This document shows, piece by piece, positions 22,414 through 34,845 of a stretch of DNA of 64,000 nucleotides. Where the stretch lies: contig OX421966.1 of the NCBI GenBank assembly GCA_949128115.1, positions 51,829,416-51,893,415 on the forward strand. Reading direction: 5' to 3'. Below the pieces are notes generated by a model that was given only the letters and a program-made list of their open reading frames with translations, searched no databases and had not been told where the DNA came from. The position numbers and the translations under genes are program-made. Position 1 is the stretch's first letter; each line of letters starts with the position of its first letter. The stretch is from Anaspis maculata (taxonomy: Eukaryota > Arthropoda > Insecta > Coleoptera > Scraptiidae).

Positions 22414-25400
22414 TCACGCGGACGTTTCGTTTTCTCCCCATCCCTCGCTATCACACTCCGAATCGCTGCCAGATTCCGAATCGCTGAATTCCACGGCCAC
22501 CCTTCGGGCCAGGATGCTGGCCACATCGTGGAGGCCGTTTCCGCCGCGTTCGACCTCCTTCTGTTCGCTCTTTTCGACTTTGCGCAGCTTGATGCCGTCG
22601 CGGATGGCCTTGAGGAGGTCGTTCCTGGGGTCGACCATGGGCGGGGCCTGTTTCAGTTGTCTGTAAAAAAATATACTTTCAATTCCGTCGAGTCAGTTCA
22701 AAATATTTCAAAGTCATGTGATGTATTTGTGTGTCGTTCAAAATCCTTTTTGTTTGGCAATCATTGTCCAATGTATTTCATGTTGGTCTGGCTCAAAGCT
22801 GGGTCTGCCTCCCTGGCATATGCATGACACTTTGGGATGTAAGCAAATGTCGCGCCTTGTTGAGAGCCCCATGAAATTTCCAATTTTTCTATAAGTAGCC
22901 TCATAACATTTTCACATTTTTTCGTGAATAGTCGTACCCTTATAATACTTCCGCCCAACGTGAGTGTTCCAAAGATTTTATGTATTCATGTGCTCACTGG
23001 GGTGTTTCTTGAGGGGGTTGAAGTGGGGACGAGACTGGGAAGGGAAAAGCGGATATGGTCGACAGTGGATTGAAAAAGAAAAGATGAAATACCTGTCTTT
23101 AACCGGCGTCAGCTTGGGCGGCGACGCGCTGTTCAGAATCTTTGCCAAATCCCCGTTGAGCAGCATCTGTTGCGACGGCGGAGCCGGCCCGCCGGTCGGC
23201 CCGTTCGTGACCGCCGCCGTCGCCGCTGGCATTGGTGGAGGGGGCGGTGGCGGCGGCGCGGCCACCGGCGTCTGCTGCTTCGGCGGTGAGGCCTGCTTCA
23301 CCATCGCGGCCTGGGCGGCCGAGATCGGCGCTGGCGGCGGCGGCGGCAGATCCTGCGCCTGTTCCTGCTGCGTGCCCTGCAGGTGCGGACTGGCCGACCT
23401 GGAATGGTGGTGGGCGCTCTGTTGACGGATCAGGTGCGCCGGGATGCCGTTGGGTGGCGGCGGCGACGACATTCCGCTCGGCATGGTCATGGCGGTGGCG
23501 TCGGGCGGCGGCGGCGGCGGAGGCAGCGCGTCCCTGCCCGGTCCCATCGACATGCCGCGGCCGCTGCGGGTCGGCGTGCCTGAAGATGTCGGCGTGCTCG
23601 TGTTGGAGGGCGGCGCCGGCGGCGGCTGGCTGGGGCGCACCTTGCCGCCGCGCGTGGGCGTGCCGCCGCCTCCACTGCCAGTGCCGCTCCCTGGCTGGTA
23701 CAGCGACTCGGAACTGAGCGGTCCCTGGCCGTACATGCCGTGCTGGTAGGGGTTCTCCTCGTACGGCGGATAGGACGCGGGGGAATGCAAACCGTCCGGG
23801 ACCTCTTGCTGATACGAACGGCGGATCTCGATCGAGTTGGGGCGCGGGGGGCGCTGGTCGACTATCACGCCCTCGTCCGCCGCCATCATCTGTTGTTGTT
23901 GCAACTGTTGCGGCGTCCTGCGTTTGCAAAAACCAATAAGTAATTGAATGTAGCATGGGCACATTGAAAACAATATAGGAAATGATAAAAAGTGTGAAGT
24001 GATCTGGAAGAGTGTTAACTGAGATGATAAAGTACTCAGAAGTACCATAATGAGATCATCGAACAACGAAGAACACAAAAAAGGAAATACTCTCTGGAGG
24101 CAGAAGTAGAAGAGCCCTAAACAAATAAGATTGCTCTAGAAGATTGAGGAATTGATATCTAACATCATTAGCGTCAGAAGACAGTAACAATTTTCTGTGT
24201 TTCAAGAAGAATCTTTTATACATTTTCGCGCGCCAAAACAAAAACAGCTGTAACTTGAGTTTGGTCACATTTTTATTATGTTAGTGTGTGGATCAATTAC
24301 TTGCTTACATTGGTCAATGCAGAATAGTGTGTAGCAAAAACGAAGAGAAAGCGATCAAGATCAAAGACAGACTTCGTCAAGTTCTCGTAGCGCACGGATG
24401 CTGCTTTTCTTTGGCGAAGCAACAAAACCCAAGTCAAGATCGATTCAGACGAATTCGAGACAGTCCTAGATGTCACCTGGCCACCAGACAGAAACATTTC
24501 CTGGCTAAGACGGCGCGTGAGAGTTGCAAAAATCAAGACAAAGAAAGGATGTCATGTGCGGCTTGTGGCGAAGATATGCCTATTGTTTTGGCGGCGGAAA
24601 ATGAATGCCAAATTTCTGAGAAATATCGTCCATGCGGACTTACTTTTATCCATCCGATTGATTTATAATTTGTTTATTATAGTAGGTTCACTTGTACTGT
24701 GACTCTAGTTGGCTGGGCAAATTTTCTACTTTAGCAGTGTAGGCTTGCCGCCTTTTTACCTGGTATGAAACTGACTTCTCTGGAAGTGAAGTTATATTTA
24801 TCATCAAATTGATATTAAAATCTTGGAAAACTGACCTTGTCATACGTGGAAATGCAACTAGAGGGGCGCAGAGCTGTATTACCGTCATTTAGACACCAGA
24901 ACCCTACGGGGCCGCCTTCAATTCAAGTCATCTTGACGGCAGCCATTCAAGGCCGACAAAAACTCGTCCCGCGAAGCTCCAAAACGAAAGCAAATTGCAA
25001 ACTGAAGCTACTCACATGAATTTCGGTCCAATACGCAACTTTGAGCGGCTGTTTTTTTTTTGAAATTCGGTTCAATTAACTTTTTACACATAAATCCTGC
25101 TGCAACAGCAGGCCTGCTGGAGTGTTCCTTGTCTTGCCAATAGTTCTTCATGCTTCGGCGTGTTTTTTCGACTGCAAGAGGTGAAAGGATTGATGATTCC
25201 ATGGGACCCCTTTTTTGGACGGAGGCCTAGTATTTTTTTAGATTGAATCAGCCTAAAGTTGAACCAGCTTCGAGAGGTTAGAAATATTTTTGACACCTGT
25301 CAAATGTCAAAGCTGCTTTGATTTATTTGTTCATTGGCGAAAATTAAGAACTGGTCGAAAAATTACTACATTTTCCAATGAAATGGAAAAAAGCGTCAAG

Positions 25401-28095
25401 ACATCACGTCCCGCAAAAATATTCCGTCTTTCTGCAGGGGAAATGCGTAAAAAATGTGTTTCAAAAGTGGTCCGAACGACGAACGCTAAATGAAGCCAGA
25501 GCAGCCAACCGCAAAGTTTTGGGGATTTTCTATATTTCAGATTTGGAAACTTGAAAACAAAATCTCACAGCCGACTAGAATCACGGTACAAGTGAACATA
25601 CTATAGAATCTAGACGAGGCATCTTTTGAGAATCGAACAAAAAAAGCGCCTAAGGCTTTCCTATCTTCTCTACATAAATAAAAATGCGTCCGTTTTCTAT
25701 GTCTCGCAAAAACTCAAAAATGGCTGGACCGATTTGAATTTTCTGTTTTTATTTTATTCGTCTCAACACTGACTGGTGGTTCATGTTGCGCGGTCAAGCG
25801 GCATAAATTGGACGAACCCTGCAAATATTAAGGCCACGATGCCACTTGACAAAATTGTTCTATGGAACATTGTTTTAATTTTGAGAAGTGGTGCCACGAT
25901 GGGTGGTCTGTACAGACGCCGTATACAGGGCGATCAAAAATTAAAGAATTCAAACTCAGGAACCAAAAGAGTTGGAGCCATGAAAATCACCATGTAGATT
26001 CACAATTTGATGCTTATCAAGACAAAAACAAACCGCGTCTGAATATCTTAAACCGTTTGAGAAATATCTTCAAGTAGTGGTCGGTTTCATGAAAATTGAA
26101 ATTTTTCAATAAATCAGTGATTTTTCAAGGTATTAGAATGAAATTTGATATTTCCGGCAAAAGTGACATCAGAAATGCAATGCAATGTGGTGCCACCGTC
26201 TCCGCCTACTATTTTCGAAAATAAAGACCGGCCGGTAGCTCAGAAGCTTTACGCAACACACCAACCTAGAGGTCCTGGGATCAAATCCGGCCGGCGGCAA
26301 CACATTTTCTGAGCAAAAATTTACTGTGACATCAAAATGTATACCTATGTACTGATTGATAAACCGAACTAATGAAATGTTACAAACTCCTATAACCAAA
26401 AGAAGGTTGAGAAGGAGGAAAACAATCTATTTATCAATTTATTTTCGAAAATAAGAGTAATAAGACAAGCAATTGTATTTTTTTATGACCGCCATTTTGA
26501 ATTCACTCAGTATTCAATGAGTGGAAAATCGATTGCGCCCGATGATTATCTTGACAGTGGCTCGACCGATTTGAATAATTTTTTGTTCGTTTTATTCGTC
26601 TCAACACTCTCAACACTGGGGTGGTTTAAAAAAAACGCCGCCTCCGCGTGCCGCCCCCGACGAGGATCTTGAGAGTGGCCCCAACGAGTGTCGTGAACCG
26701 AAGGTGAATTAATACATTTACGCGGCGGGCTGCCTCACGTGCAAACCGCACTGATGACCAGTGAGCGGCGCATAATGCAAACAGTCGTGTTGGCATGTCC
26801 GCATTTTATATCTCGATTCGAAAATGATTCGACCGATTCAAAAAAGCAATTTGCCCCAATACCGATACTTTGAAAAATGGCCAGTATCTCGAGAACCGAA
26901 AAAGATACCTCCAAGCGACAAAAACCAAAGACGTCCTGCTACTTGAGCAATCCCGGCAAAAACAAGTCCCGCCAAACCAATATAGTTCTCTATCGCATTA
27001 ATTTTTTGCAGATAATTACCGAGACAAAGGAACAACCTGCCTACTTATATACTAAATACTTATTACATGCTACCGGAAGAATCGTTGGACGTAGCTCACG
27101 GGTCCACCTAGTGTCAAATAAAGATAGCATCCGTACGCTACGAAAATCTAACGACTGTTGCTAACGATCTCTATCTCTGATCGCTTTTTCTTAGGTAATA
27201 TAATACAATCCACACATCAACATAATAACCTGTGACCGAACTCGACTTGAGCAGTTTGAGTTTAAGCGCGCGAAAAAGTATGTAAGACCTTGGGTGCTGA
27301 AAGGATTCCAAAAGGCGTACCTACCAGAGTTCTAAAGATACAACAGAAGGGATCATAAAGCAACATAAAGTGACAACGAGCAGATGGAAGACCACGAATT
27401 CGCAGAGCATACCTGTAGATAGTGTTGAGGGGCATGATGTACTCCCCGTGTCCCATGGCAATCTGCTTCTGCCTCTCCCGGGTGTTGTGCGGCTGCCTGA
27501 CCCTCTTCTTGTGCCTGTTCCCCTGGCCGCCGTCCGTTCTCGGCCTGTGCGGCTTCTTGCCCCTGTCGTGCATCATGCGTTCGGTGTCGTTGAGCATCTC
27601 TTGCCGCCACAGTTCGAAGAAGTAGTTCGGATCCGTGTAGAACTTCAGGCCGTCCTTGCCGTCGTCCCGGTAACAGTTCAGCTTGTCCAGCGGCGGCGGT
27701 TTGTCGCAGGAACTGTACGTCTCCAGCATGGCGGTGGGCATCGTGGCCCTGGAAAAGATCTGCTGGTCGAACACGACGGCGCTCTTGAACGCCTTCCTCA
27801 TGTGGATGTCCTGAAGGGACACCTCCTCCACGGTGCTGTCCAGCTGGGTGACCTTGATGGCCAGGCGGTCGATCCTGGCCTGAAGGGAGTTGGAGCGGTC
27901 GTAGAGCTGCTGGGCGTCGCGGGCCAGCTCGCCGAACATGTCTTCGGCATGACGCGACAGGGACGAAAGCTGCCGCACCGTGTTGGCGAGCGTGCCATTG
28001 GTGACGGCTTCTAGCTCGCTGGGCAGGGGAAAGTCGTCGGGTAGGGTGCCCCTGGCCACGTGGACCGGCTCGATCACCCTTTTCGGCAAAGGCAT
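22414..28095 (-). CDS. SCAR: SCAR/WAVE actin nucleation-promoting factor
   Basis: Encodes the SCAR/WAVE protein, the subunit of the WAVE regulatory complex that takes Rac signals to Arp2/3 and branched actin. Coding exons: 27413-28095, 23093-23917 and 22414-22660, joined TAC AG|G and GAC AG|A, giving 584 residues. Residues 1 to about 170 form the SCAR homology domain (PLPKRVIEPVHVARG at the start, VSLQDIHMRKAFKS, later LKFYTDPNYFFELWRQEM). A basic stretch with HKKRVRQPHNTRERQK follows. Exon 2 is a Gln- and Pro-rich linker with several runs of seven to eight prolines that would bind profilin and SH3 domains. Exon 3 is the VCA: WH2 NDLLKAIRDGIKLRKVE, connector VASILARRVAVEFSDSE, acidic tail with one Trp (SEGWGENE). 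The ATG sits in an exon that probably begins at 28181 after TTTGCAG, so a 5' untranslated exon lies further upstream. Length is normal for the family. Confidence 0.95.
24679..25605. mobile_element. GGTTCACTTG family element in WAVE intron 1
   Basis: A 927-base relative of 19738-20640 that preserves the uninterrupted sequence around the site where the 1357-4347 insertion occurred in the third copy. Ends ATAGTAGGTTCACTTGTACT and ACAAGTGAACATACTATA. Confidence 0.8.
25664..27111 (+). mobile_element. Helitron-like element in WAVE intron 1
   Basis: Starts TCTTCTCTACATAAATAAAA just after an A, and ends with CTAG just before a T, as Helitrons do. A short hairpin (TGGAC...GTCCA) precedes the end by a few bases. 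The text after the 5' end (CTCGCAAAAACTCAAAAATG) resembles the start of other insect Helitrons. No Rep/helicase frame is present, so it is non-autonomous. It contains the tRNA-like segment at 26230-26294. Confidence 0.5.
26230..26294 (+). repeat. tRNA-like segment (probable SINE head)
   Basis: GGCCGGTAGCTCAGAAGC resembles a tRNA acceptor plus A box, and GGGATCAAATCCGGCCGG a B box closing the same acceptor stem. The anticodon arm does not fold well, so it is probably the tRNA-derived head of a SINE or a tRNA pseudogene. Confidence 0.5.
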
Positions 28096-28181
28096 CGCTT
28101 TTCGCTATCGCTGTGTCCCGCCGGGTGTTGACGTCCTCTAGGCAGGACGCGCGACTTTGCAAAAAGCGCGTCCACGTCTAG

Positions 28182-30715
28182 CTGCAAACAAATTCTTCAA
28201 TTAGTATAAACGGGGTTGATAACACCTGCGAATGCTTACGAACTCGAATTTTGAAATAAATGAATTATAATAAATTCTCTTTTTCAACGGGACGCGATCG
28301 CACGGCATGCGGGTGGCCTCAATCGAACAACGCGCCAACACGGTGCAGCTTACAAGCTTCATACGTGCACATTTCGAAAGATAACGAAGAATACCACCAA
28401 AAACAGATTGAAGCTATTCCACGTTGTTATTTCAGTTCTATTTATTTTCGAAAATTTGTACGAATTTTCTTGCCATGATGATTTTTGGGCCCGTGGGTCG
28501 ACCATAAGGGCAAACGATGCATTTAATAATTTCAGTTTCATTTTAGACACCTCCAGTGATCCCAAAAACTTAAGAATTGATACCCAAAACATGGATGATC
28601 AGCGCTGACTGTGATTTTGACCTTCAATTTACCGGCAATAATTTTCAAAAATGGCGATTTTACTCGACTTCCGGTGATCGTACGCGAGTTTTGACATTAT
28701 GATTGTGTCGAAGAGGTCTGAATTATTTAGCTTTGAGACGAAATAGGCGTCAATAGGCTTGAATAGAAAAGTTTCATCTTTTTTCAATTCATAGGATTTA
28801 CCCCCCCCCCCCCCAAAAAAAAGAGAAAATCTCGGGCTCCAAGGGCTGAATTTTTAGAAACTGCGGACCAGATTTTCCTAATAGATCTTAAACAAAAAGT
28901 ATGCAAAGTGGCTTGCTTGTATTATCAAATTCCACCTTTTACTTCTCATCAAATTCTTCAACAAGCGAATATGCCTCATGGGCATGAGGCTCAGTAACGC
29001 ACTTAATTTTTAAAGGATTACTGAAAGCAAGATGTTAAGTAATAGGGGTTGTACCGTTATTTGGGCAAAAAATTTCAATATGGCGGCTAAAATTTTGACA
29101 GAATCATGAAATTCGGCTTGAAAATCAGAATGATCGTACTAGACAAGAGTAACTTCCAAGTTTCATGAAAATCGTTCCACTAATAGGAGATTTCAATATG
29201 GTGGCGGAATCATGAAACTCAGCTGGAAAATGAGAATGATCATACGAGACAAAGGTACATTTCAAGTTTCATGAAAATCCTTCCACTAATAAGAAATTTC
29301 AATATGGCGGCCAAGATGGTGGCGGAATCATGAAATTTGGCTTGAAAATAAGAATGATCGTACTAGACAAGGATGAGTTTCAAGTTTTATGACAATCGTT
29401 CCACTAATAAGAGATTTCAATATGGCAGCCAAGATGGCGGCGGAATTATGAAAGCCAATCTGCCTATTTGGTCCTTGAGGACCTAAGCTATCCATCGGAT
29501 GAAGTTCAATTTTTAAGGGCTGTAGCTCCATTTCCCGAAGAGAAGTTCAACTTCTTCGAAGTGCACAGGAGATGTCTGTTTTTTGCGAGGTTTTTTGATG
29601 ATAATGATAACGATGTATGGATAACAAAAATAGTGCCCATTGGCCACCCAACTCAGTCATAATTACGCGTTTTTCCAAATTTTCAACCCATCCGATTCGT
29701 TATATTTTCGCAATGAGAATCTCACCTTGAAATCTTTGCACCTAGTAGAGAAACACCTGTGTGCTGGTAGTATCACGTTGTTCACGACTAAAATGAATTG
29801 AATCGAGAATACGAATAATGAAAATGTTGGTTATTTGAAAGTGAAGAAAAATTAAGCAGTAGGTATTCACCACAAAAATTACGCAAATATAATCAAATAA
29901 TAAATGGACAACCTTTCAAATATCCGAATTCGGTTTCCTGTAAGAAAAAACCGCAAACATGACAAAATACTTTGTCTCTTATACTTTTTTAAACATAAAC
30001 AATTACCTACCTACATTTAATTTCAACTAAATATTTTATTGATTCAACCGGTTTCTTGGGCTCAGATATTATTCTGATATAACTTGAAAACTTACACAAT
30101 TATTATCCTTGTTAGAAAGAAAATTCACGTTAGAAGATAACAAGCAGGTACATACTTCAATCACGACCTTGCTGGCTGATACACACCGTAAGTAGAACTG
30201 TAACATCGAGTGTAATGTAAATAATGTAAAAGTGCGAACTCCGCAAAACGTTTAAAATCCACTATCCAGGTTGTTCTACTGAATCCACACACAAATACCA
30301 ACACGAACGGACGATGATGGACTTGACTCGGATGAACGAATGCCGCACGCAATACTTTGACAAATAGACCGTGAAATCGTCCGTTTTATTTTATTCGCGG
30401 GATATCAAGATCCTCTCTCCAGTCATCTTTACTGAAATCAAGACTATGTAATCATTTTTTCGTTTTTTTGACTCGCCTGTCTCTTGTAATCGTTTTAATA
30501 CAACAAGAACAAAAAATCTCTAGTCAAAGGTGGCCCTGGCGCCGCCAACGCCGACTGCTGTAGACGGCATTTTTCGAATTTCCCGACCATTACAATAGAA
30601 ATCGTCCGTTCAGGTTTGTTTGGTCCCATGTCCCCATTTGAAAATTTAGAATTGATTAATCTGATCAAGAGTTATTCAATTTTGAAAACCATCAGTACAT
30701 TTTACGGATACCCCC
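28182..30715. other. Region upstream of WAVE
   Basis: No gene supported. A block at 28335-28378 (CGCCAACACGGTGCAGCTTA) recurs near 40608 and, inverted, near 44288. There is a C14 run near 28801 and a tandem array at 29072-29455. A less repetitive stretch near 30160-30400 (minus strand, with CAAG|GTCGTG as a possible donor) could be the untranslated first exon and promoter of WAVE; that is a guess from position. Confidence 0.35.
29072..29455 (+). repeat. Tandem array of 106-118 base units with ATGGCGGC
   Basis: About 3.3 units, each starting ATTTCAATATGG (29072, 29190, 29296, 29414) and containing GAATCATGAAA, GAATGATCRTAC, GACAA and TTCCACTAATA. Several units carry AAGATGGCGGC-like sequence. 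Confidence 0.85.
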
Positions 30716-30818
30716 CCCCCAAATTCCCCTTCAAGATAATTTGAAGAAAAAAAAAACTTTCCTGGAACAATTTTTTCCATAGTTTTTGATTTTTTTTTTG
30801 CCCTGCATCAACAGCTAG

Positions 30819-32290
30819 TAGTGGAAGCGGTACGCAAAAGCATACCGCATTTTAGAGTGCAGTAACGAGATTTTGCATGGGCGTACTTTATACCAAGACA
30901 AGCGATTTGACCCGCAGCACTCGATATTTCGTCCCTTAGGGGGCCAATGGGGGCCCTCCAAATTTTAAAGATGCAAGAACTTTCACAAAATAATCATTGA
31001 GTATCGTCATGTATGTCATAAGTGAAGCTTACGGGTCTATTGAAAATGTTTTCATCCAATGTCGTCGTGTCCGAATCGTTCTTCACATTTGAAAAAAAAA
31101 TTCTTTCACAGAGGTCAAAAAAACTGTTTTTATTTTTTCTGCTGGGCAAGGAAACGATAAATTCATATGTTTTGTTGCGTTCCCAACTAAATCGCGTTCC
31201 GTAAGCCTAAATATGAAGGCAATTTTTTCGCAATATCATTTTCCCAAGAAGAGGTGACCTCTTCAGTACACTTTTTTCAACAGCATTTTTTTCAATGTTC
31301 CTAGTGGATAAGACTGTCAATTTTCGCTGATATGAGAAGCTTGAACTCTTTTCTTAGTAATTTCCATGCAACATGGCTTCAAAACATACAAGAGAGCCCT
31401 AAAACTTTTTTTTTCTGCTGGGCCGTCAAATTTTTGGCATGTTGATTTTGTAGTAGGGGAGACGCGCAAATAAATAAGATCTAGTCTAGGCCAATAAGTT
31501 CTACCGGAAAATATACCTACTTACACCTAACGACTCTGCGTTTTGTTGTACTGCAATAAAACACGGCATGGAAGAATATTTTCTGTTAAAACCAAATCGC
31601 CTGTGCCTGCAGCCTGGATTGAATACTGGTCCGCGTCTCTCCTACTATAAAATCAAAATATCGTAAGTTGGACGGCCCAGCAGAAAAAAAAAAATTTGGG
31701 CTCCCTTGGGCGTTTTAGAGTCATGTTGCTTCGCAACCACCAGGAAAAGAGTTCGAGGTCTCCATTCCTGCAAAAATTACGAGTGATATCCAGTGGGGAC
31801 ATAGAAAGAAATGCTCTTGGAAAAGAGATACTGAAGAGGTCACCACTTCTTTTAAAAATACCATTACAAGAAAAATTTCTTTATAATTAGGTTTAGGGAA
31901 TGCGATTTAGTTGGGAACGCAACAGAACATATGAATCTGTCGTCTCCTTGCATAGAAGAAAAAATAAAAACAGTTTTTTTGACCTCTGCCAAAGAATTTT
32001 TTTTTCAAGTGTGAAGAATGAATCGGACACAACGACAATTGATGAAAATATTTTTAATAGACCCGTAAGCTTCACTTATGACATACATGACGATACTCAA
32101 TGATCGTCATGTGAAAGTTCTTGCATCTTGAAAGTTTGGAGGGCCCCCATGGGCCCCTTAAGGGACGAAATATGGAGTGCTGCGGGTCAAATCGCTTGTT
32201 TTGGTATGAAGTATGCCCATGCAAAATCTCGTTACTGCACTCCAAAATGCAGTATCGATGTGTTTTTAGGTGTGTACCGCTTGCACTATA
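30819..32290. mobile_element. Large palindromic foldback element
   Basis: Arms of about 630 bases each (30819-31445 and 31660-32290) around a 215-base loop. Matching landmarks: GAAGCTTACGGGTCTATTGA against TAGACCCGTAAGCTTC, and GATTTTGCATGGGC against GCCCATGCAAAATC. The small open frames in the arms are mirror images of each other and not genes. Confidence 0.85.
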
Positions 32291-32369
32291 GGGTATTAGC
32301 AGATTTTTTCGGTCGGGTTTTTTTGTAAGGATAACAATGATGACGATAACAACGAAAAACTGTAAGATT

Positions 32370-32580
32370 TCCATCTTTGGATCAGTGGGGGATTTATCAG
32401 TAGGGTTTTGTTTCGATGGCTTTCTCGTTTCATCCCTCTTCCCGGGGCATCACCGCACGATAGTAGATGCCCCAGTACTAAGGGACGCGTGAAAGAGTCC
32501 ATCTGGCCCAGTGCGGATTTGAACCCGGGACCTTCGCCACAGAAAGCGGGGCCGAGCTCACCGTACTACCGACTGGGTTT
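32370..32580 (-). mobile_element. tRNA-derived SINE
   Basis: On the minus strand the tRNA-like head at 32507-32578 has GTCGGTAGTACGGTGAGCTC (A-box area) and GTCCCGGGTTCAAATCC (B box). It is followed by an unrelated body and a short simple-repeat tail (GTTATCGTCATCATTGTT). This is the usual SINE order. Confidence 0.65.
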
Positions 32581-33258
32581 TCCATAGTTTCTGAATATGT
32601 CAAGTATAATTTTTCATTTCGTGCCACATACAGGCTGTCCCAATTTTTTTTGCTTGTTTTCGAAACACCCGGTATTTCATAAGCACAATCGATCCACATT
32701 GTTATCGTGATTACAAATATACATGACAGTTCTTAATTTTTTACTGAAAAAAAAATTGAAGAAATCACGGTGGCATCTTAATTTTTTTTCAGAATGATCA
32801 ATTTATTTTAGGAATCAAATATGTCCCGAATATTTGTTTAGTCATTTTATGTCATACCATGTCATTAAAAGTGGAACAAAATATCCTGGACATATTTGAA
32901 TTCTGGAATGAGTCCGTCATTCTAAAAAAAAAAGGATTTTTTGAGATGGCATTGTGAATTTTTTTTTCTTCAAAAAAAATCAAGAAGTCAAATGCACATT
33001 CGTAATTAGGATAAAAATGTGCATTGATTGTGCTGATGAAATACAGACTGTTTCGAAAATAAGCAAAAAAAAATTGGGACACCCTGGACATGGCACGAAA
33101 TGGAAAATTATACTTGACATATTCAGAAACTATGGAAAAAATTGTTCCAGGAAAGTTTTTTCTTTTCCGAATTATCTTGAAGGGGAAGTTTACAACGTTT
33201 ATGGAAAAATGAGTACACAAAATCAACCTCTGAATCTGTGCTACATTCCTGTTTTTTA

Positions 33259-33429
33259 TACAGGGTGAGTCATAAACTACAAAAATTTAGTTTTACTAAA
33301 AAACCACAGGCAAAAGAATTCTATTGAAATGAATTGTGTTTTATTGTGCTCTACATAGGTTATGGGACCATTGCGTGCGCACATACTTTCAGAAAATAAT
33401 AATTTTCAGGATTAATGACTCACCCTGTA
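33259..33429. mobile_element. Short TACAGGGTG MITE
   Basis: 171 bases, ends TACAGGGTGAGTCATAAACT and TTAATGACTCACCCTGTA. The simplest member of the CAGGGTG-ended group. Confidence 0.8.
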
Positions 33430-33738
33430 TACAAAACCAACATTCATTACAGATTCAAGGGTTGATTTTTTGATGGTTCTTCCATTAACAGTTCTCCACA
33501 GAACATCTTTTGGAACAACGAAAATAAAAGCCATCAAAGGACCAACCTGTTGAAGTTTATGTTAAAGTGTCCTCGAGAGTGTCCTTCATAACTTTAAAAT
33601 CAAAAGACATAGAATTTTTTCAACAACTTTCCAGCACTCTACCACACCTCCACATTACGCACCTTCAAGATGGTCCGACACTTTTGAATCACCCTGTATG
33701 TATGTCCAGGATGTCAAGTTGACTTTTGGTTTTTTGTT

Positions 33739-34020
33739 ACTTTGCCGCCATCTTTGATCCGCCATTTTGAATTTCTCTAAAAGTGATCCGATTGGAATGA
33801 AATTGGCAGGCAATGTAAATCACATCAAGATCCATCCAATTTTCGATAATTGATGCCCCGCCGCCATCTTGGTTATTTGTAACTTTGCCGCCATCTTTGA
33901 TCCGCCATTTTGAATTTCTCTTAAAGTGATCAGATTGGAATGAAATTGGCAGGCAATTTAAATCACATCAAGATCCATCCAATTTTCGACAATTGATGCC
34001 CCGCCGCCATCTTGTTTTCT
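33739..34020 (+). repeat. Tandem repeat of about 143 bases
   Basis: Two nearly identical units starting ACTTTGCCGCCATCTTTGAT (33739 and 33882), with a diverged third start near 34152. Each has two GCCGCCATCTT-type boxes. Confidence 0.85.
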
Positions 34021-34519
34021 CCATATTGATTATGTTTCAAAGTGATAGAACTAGGAGAATTATGGCTCAACCAGAAGAGCTATCGTCGTGGTGCAAATGC
34101 CAATCGAATGCGTACGTGTCCACCATATAAAGTTGACTAATAATTTTTGTCACTTGGCCGCCATCTTTGATCCGTCATTTCGAATTCCTCTGAAAGTGGT
34201 CAGATTTGAGTGAAATATTCGATTAGCGAAAAAACTCGATACGTTGAACTAGTGTTGAACCGTTTGGAAGGCATGAGCTTCAGCTACTATACCGAGAAAA
34301 ACTACCAAGAAAATACGAAAAATCGCAAAAAAACGCGGCCGCAAATAGCTTTCCTACTCCGTATGGGGAGGCTTAACAAATGTGGAGTTGGCTTTGATGA
34401 CAAGATCTTCAGTTTTCATCCTTAATCCAGTGGTCTCAAGGTTTAAGGAATAATAATATTTGATTTCCAAAACCAACTCCGAATTGAAATTTTGTAGATC
34501 GTAGCTACCGAGGTAGGTA

Positions 34520-34680
34520 CGGTCATTGCCCATTTAAAACGCATACAGCTGTTGATGCGGAGTGTACTGACTCTTGGAATTTTTGGCTTAGTGTCACAGT
34601 GACAAGAGTACCCAAAATTCAAAAATCAGTACACTCCGCGTCAACAGCTATAAGCATTTTTAATGGGCAATTACTGTATA
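34520..34680. mobile_element. Palindromic MITE
   Basis: Ends ACGGTCATTGCCCATTTAAA and TTTTAATGGGCAATTACTGT, with inner arms GCGGAGTGTACTGA / TCAGTACACTCCGC. Confidence 0.75.
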
Positions 34681-34843
34681 GACAATACAAATAGAAAAAA
34701 CCATTTGTTGTCACGGATTTTTACGGTTGCGTAGGAACCAGGCGAGTCTATCATTCAAAAAAAAGTTGGCTGATTTTTGATGCCCCAATATCCGTGACGA
34801 CGGTGGTGATAACATATGGTCTTCTCTATTTGTATTGTCTATA
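34677..34843. mobile_element. MITE with TATAGACAATACAAAT ends, copy 1
   Basis: 167 bases. Copy 2 at 39210-39375 is nearly identical along its whole length. It is sandwiched between two other palindromes. Confidence 0.85.
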
Positions 34844-34845
34844 CA

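Larger units (their letters stand above)
30716..33195. mobile_element. Outer foldback around a nested foldback and a SINE
   Basis: Left arm at 30716-30790 (TTCCCCTTCAAGATAATTTG) faces right arm at 33125-33195 (AATTATCTTGAAGGGGAA). It encloses the element at 30819-32290 and the tRNA-derived SINE at 32370-32580. Confidence 0.65.

Noticed and set aside
23099..23962. Long open frames on both strands over the proline-rich WAVE exon
   Set aside because: They are GC-rich shadow frames of exon 23093-23917; the chosen frame alone matches WAVE and fits both splice phases.
24288..24668. 126-codon frame in WAVE intron 1
   Set aside because: Overlaps a weak inverted repeat (24220-24610), lacks any recognisable domain and has no splice context.
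26230..26294. Functional tRNA gene
   Set aside because: A- and B-box-like sequences are present but the anticodon and D arms do not fold as in a working tRNA, and it sits inside repeat DNA.
27353..28162. 269- and 214-codon frames over the first WAVE exon
   Set aside because: Shadows of the SCAR homology domain exon, without family similarity.
30819..32290. Mirror-image 60-67 codon frames in the palindrome
   Set aside because: They are the same non-coding arm read twice.
32507..32578. Functional tRNA gene on the minus strand
   Set aside because: B box is good but the acceptor and anticodon stems do not close; a SINE body and tail follow.
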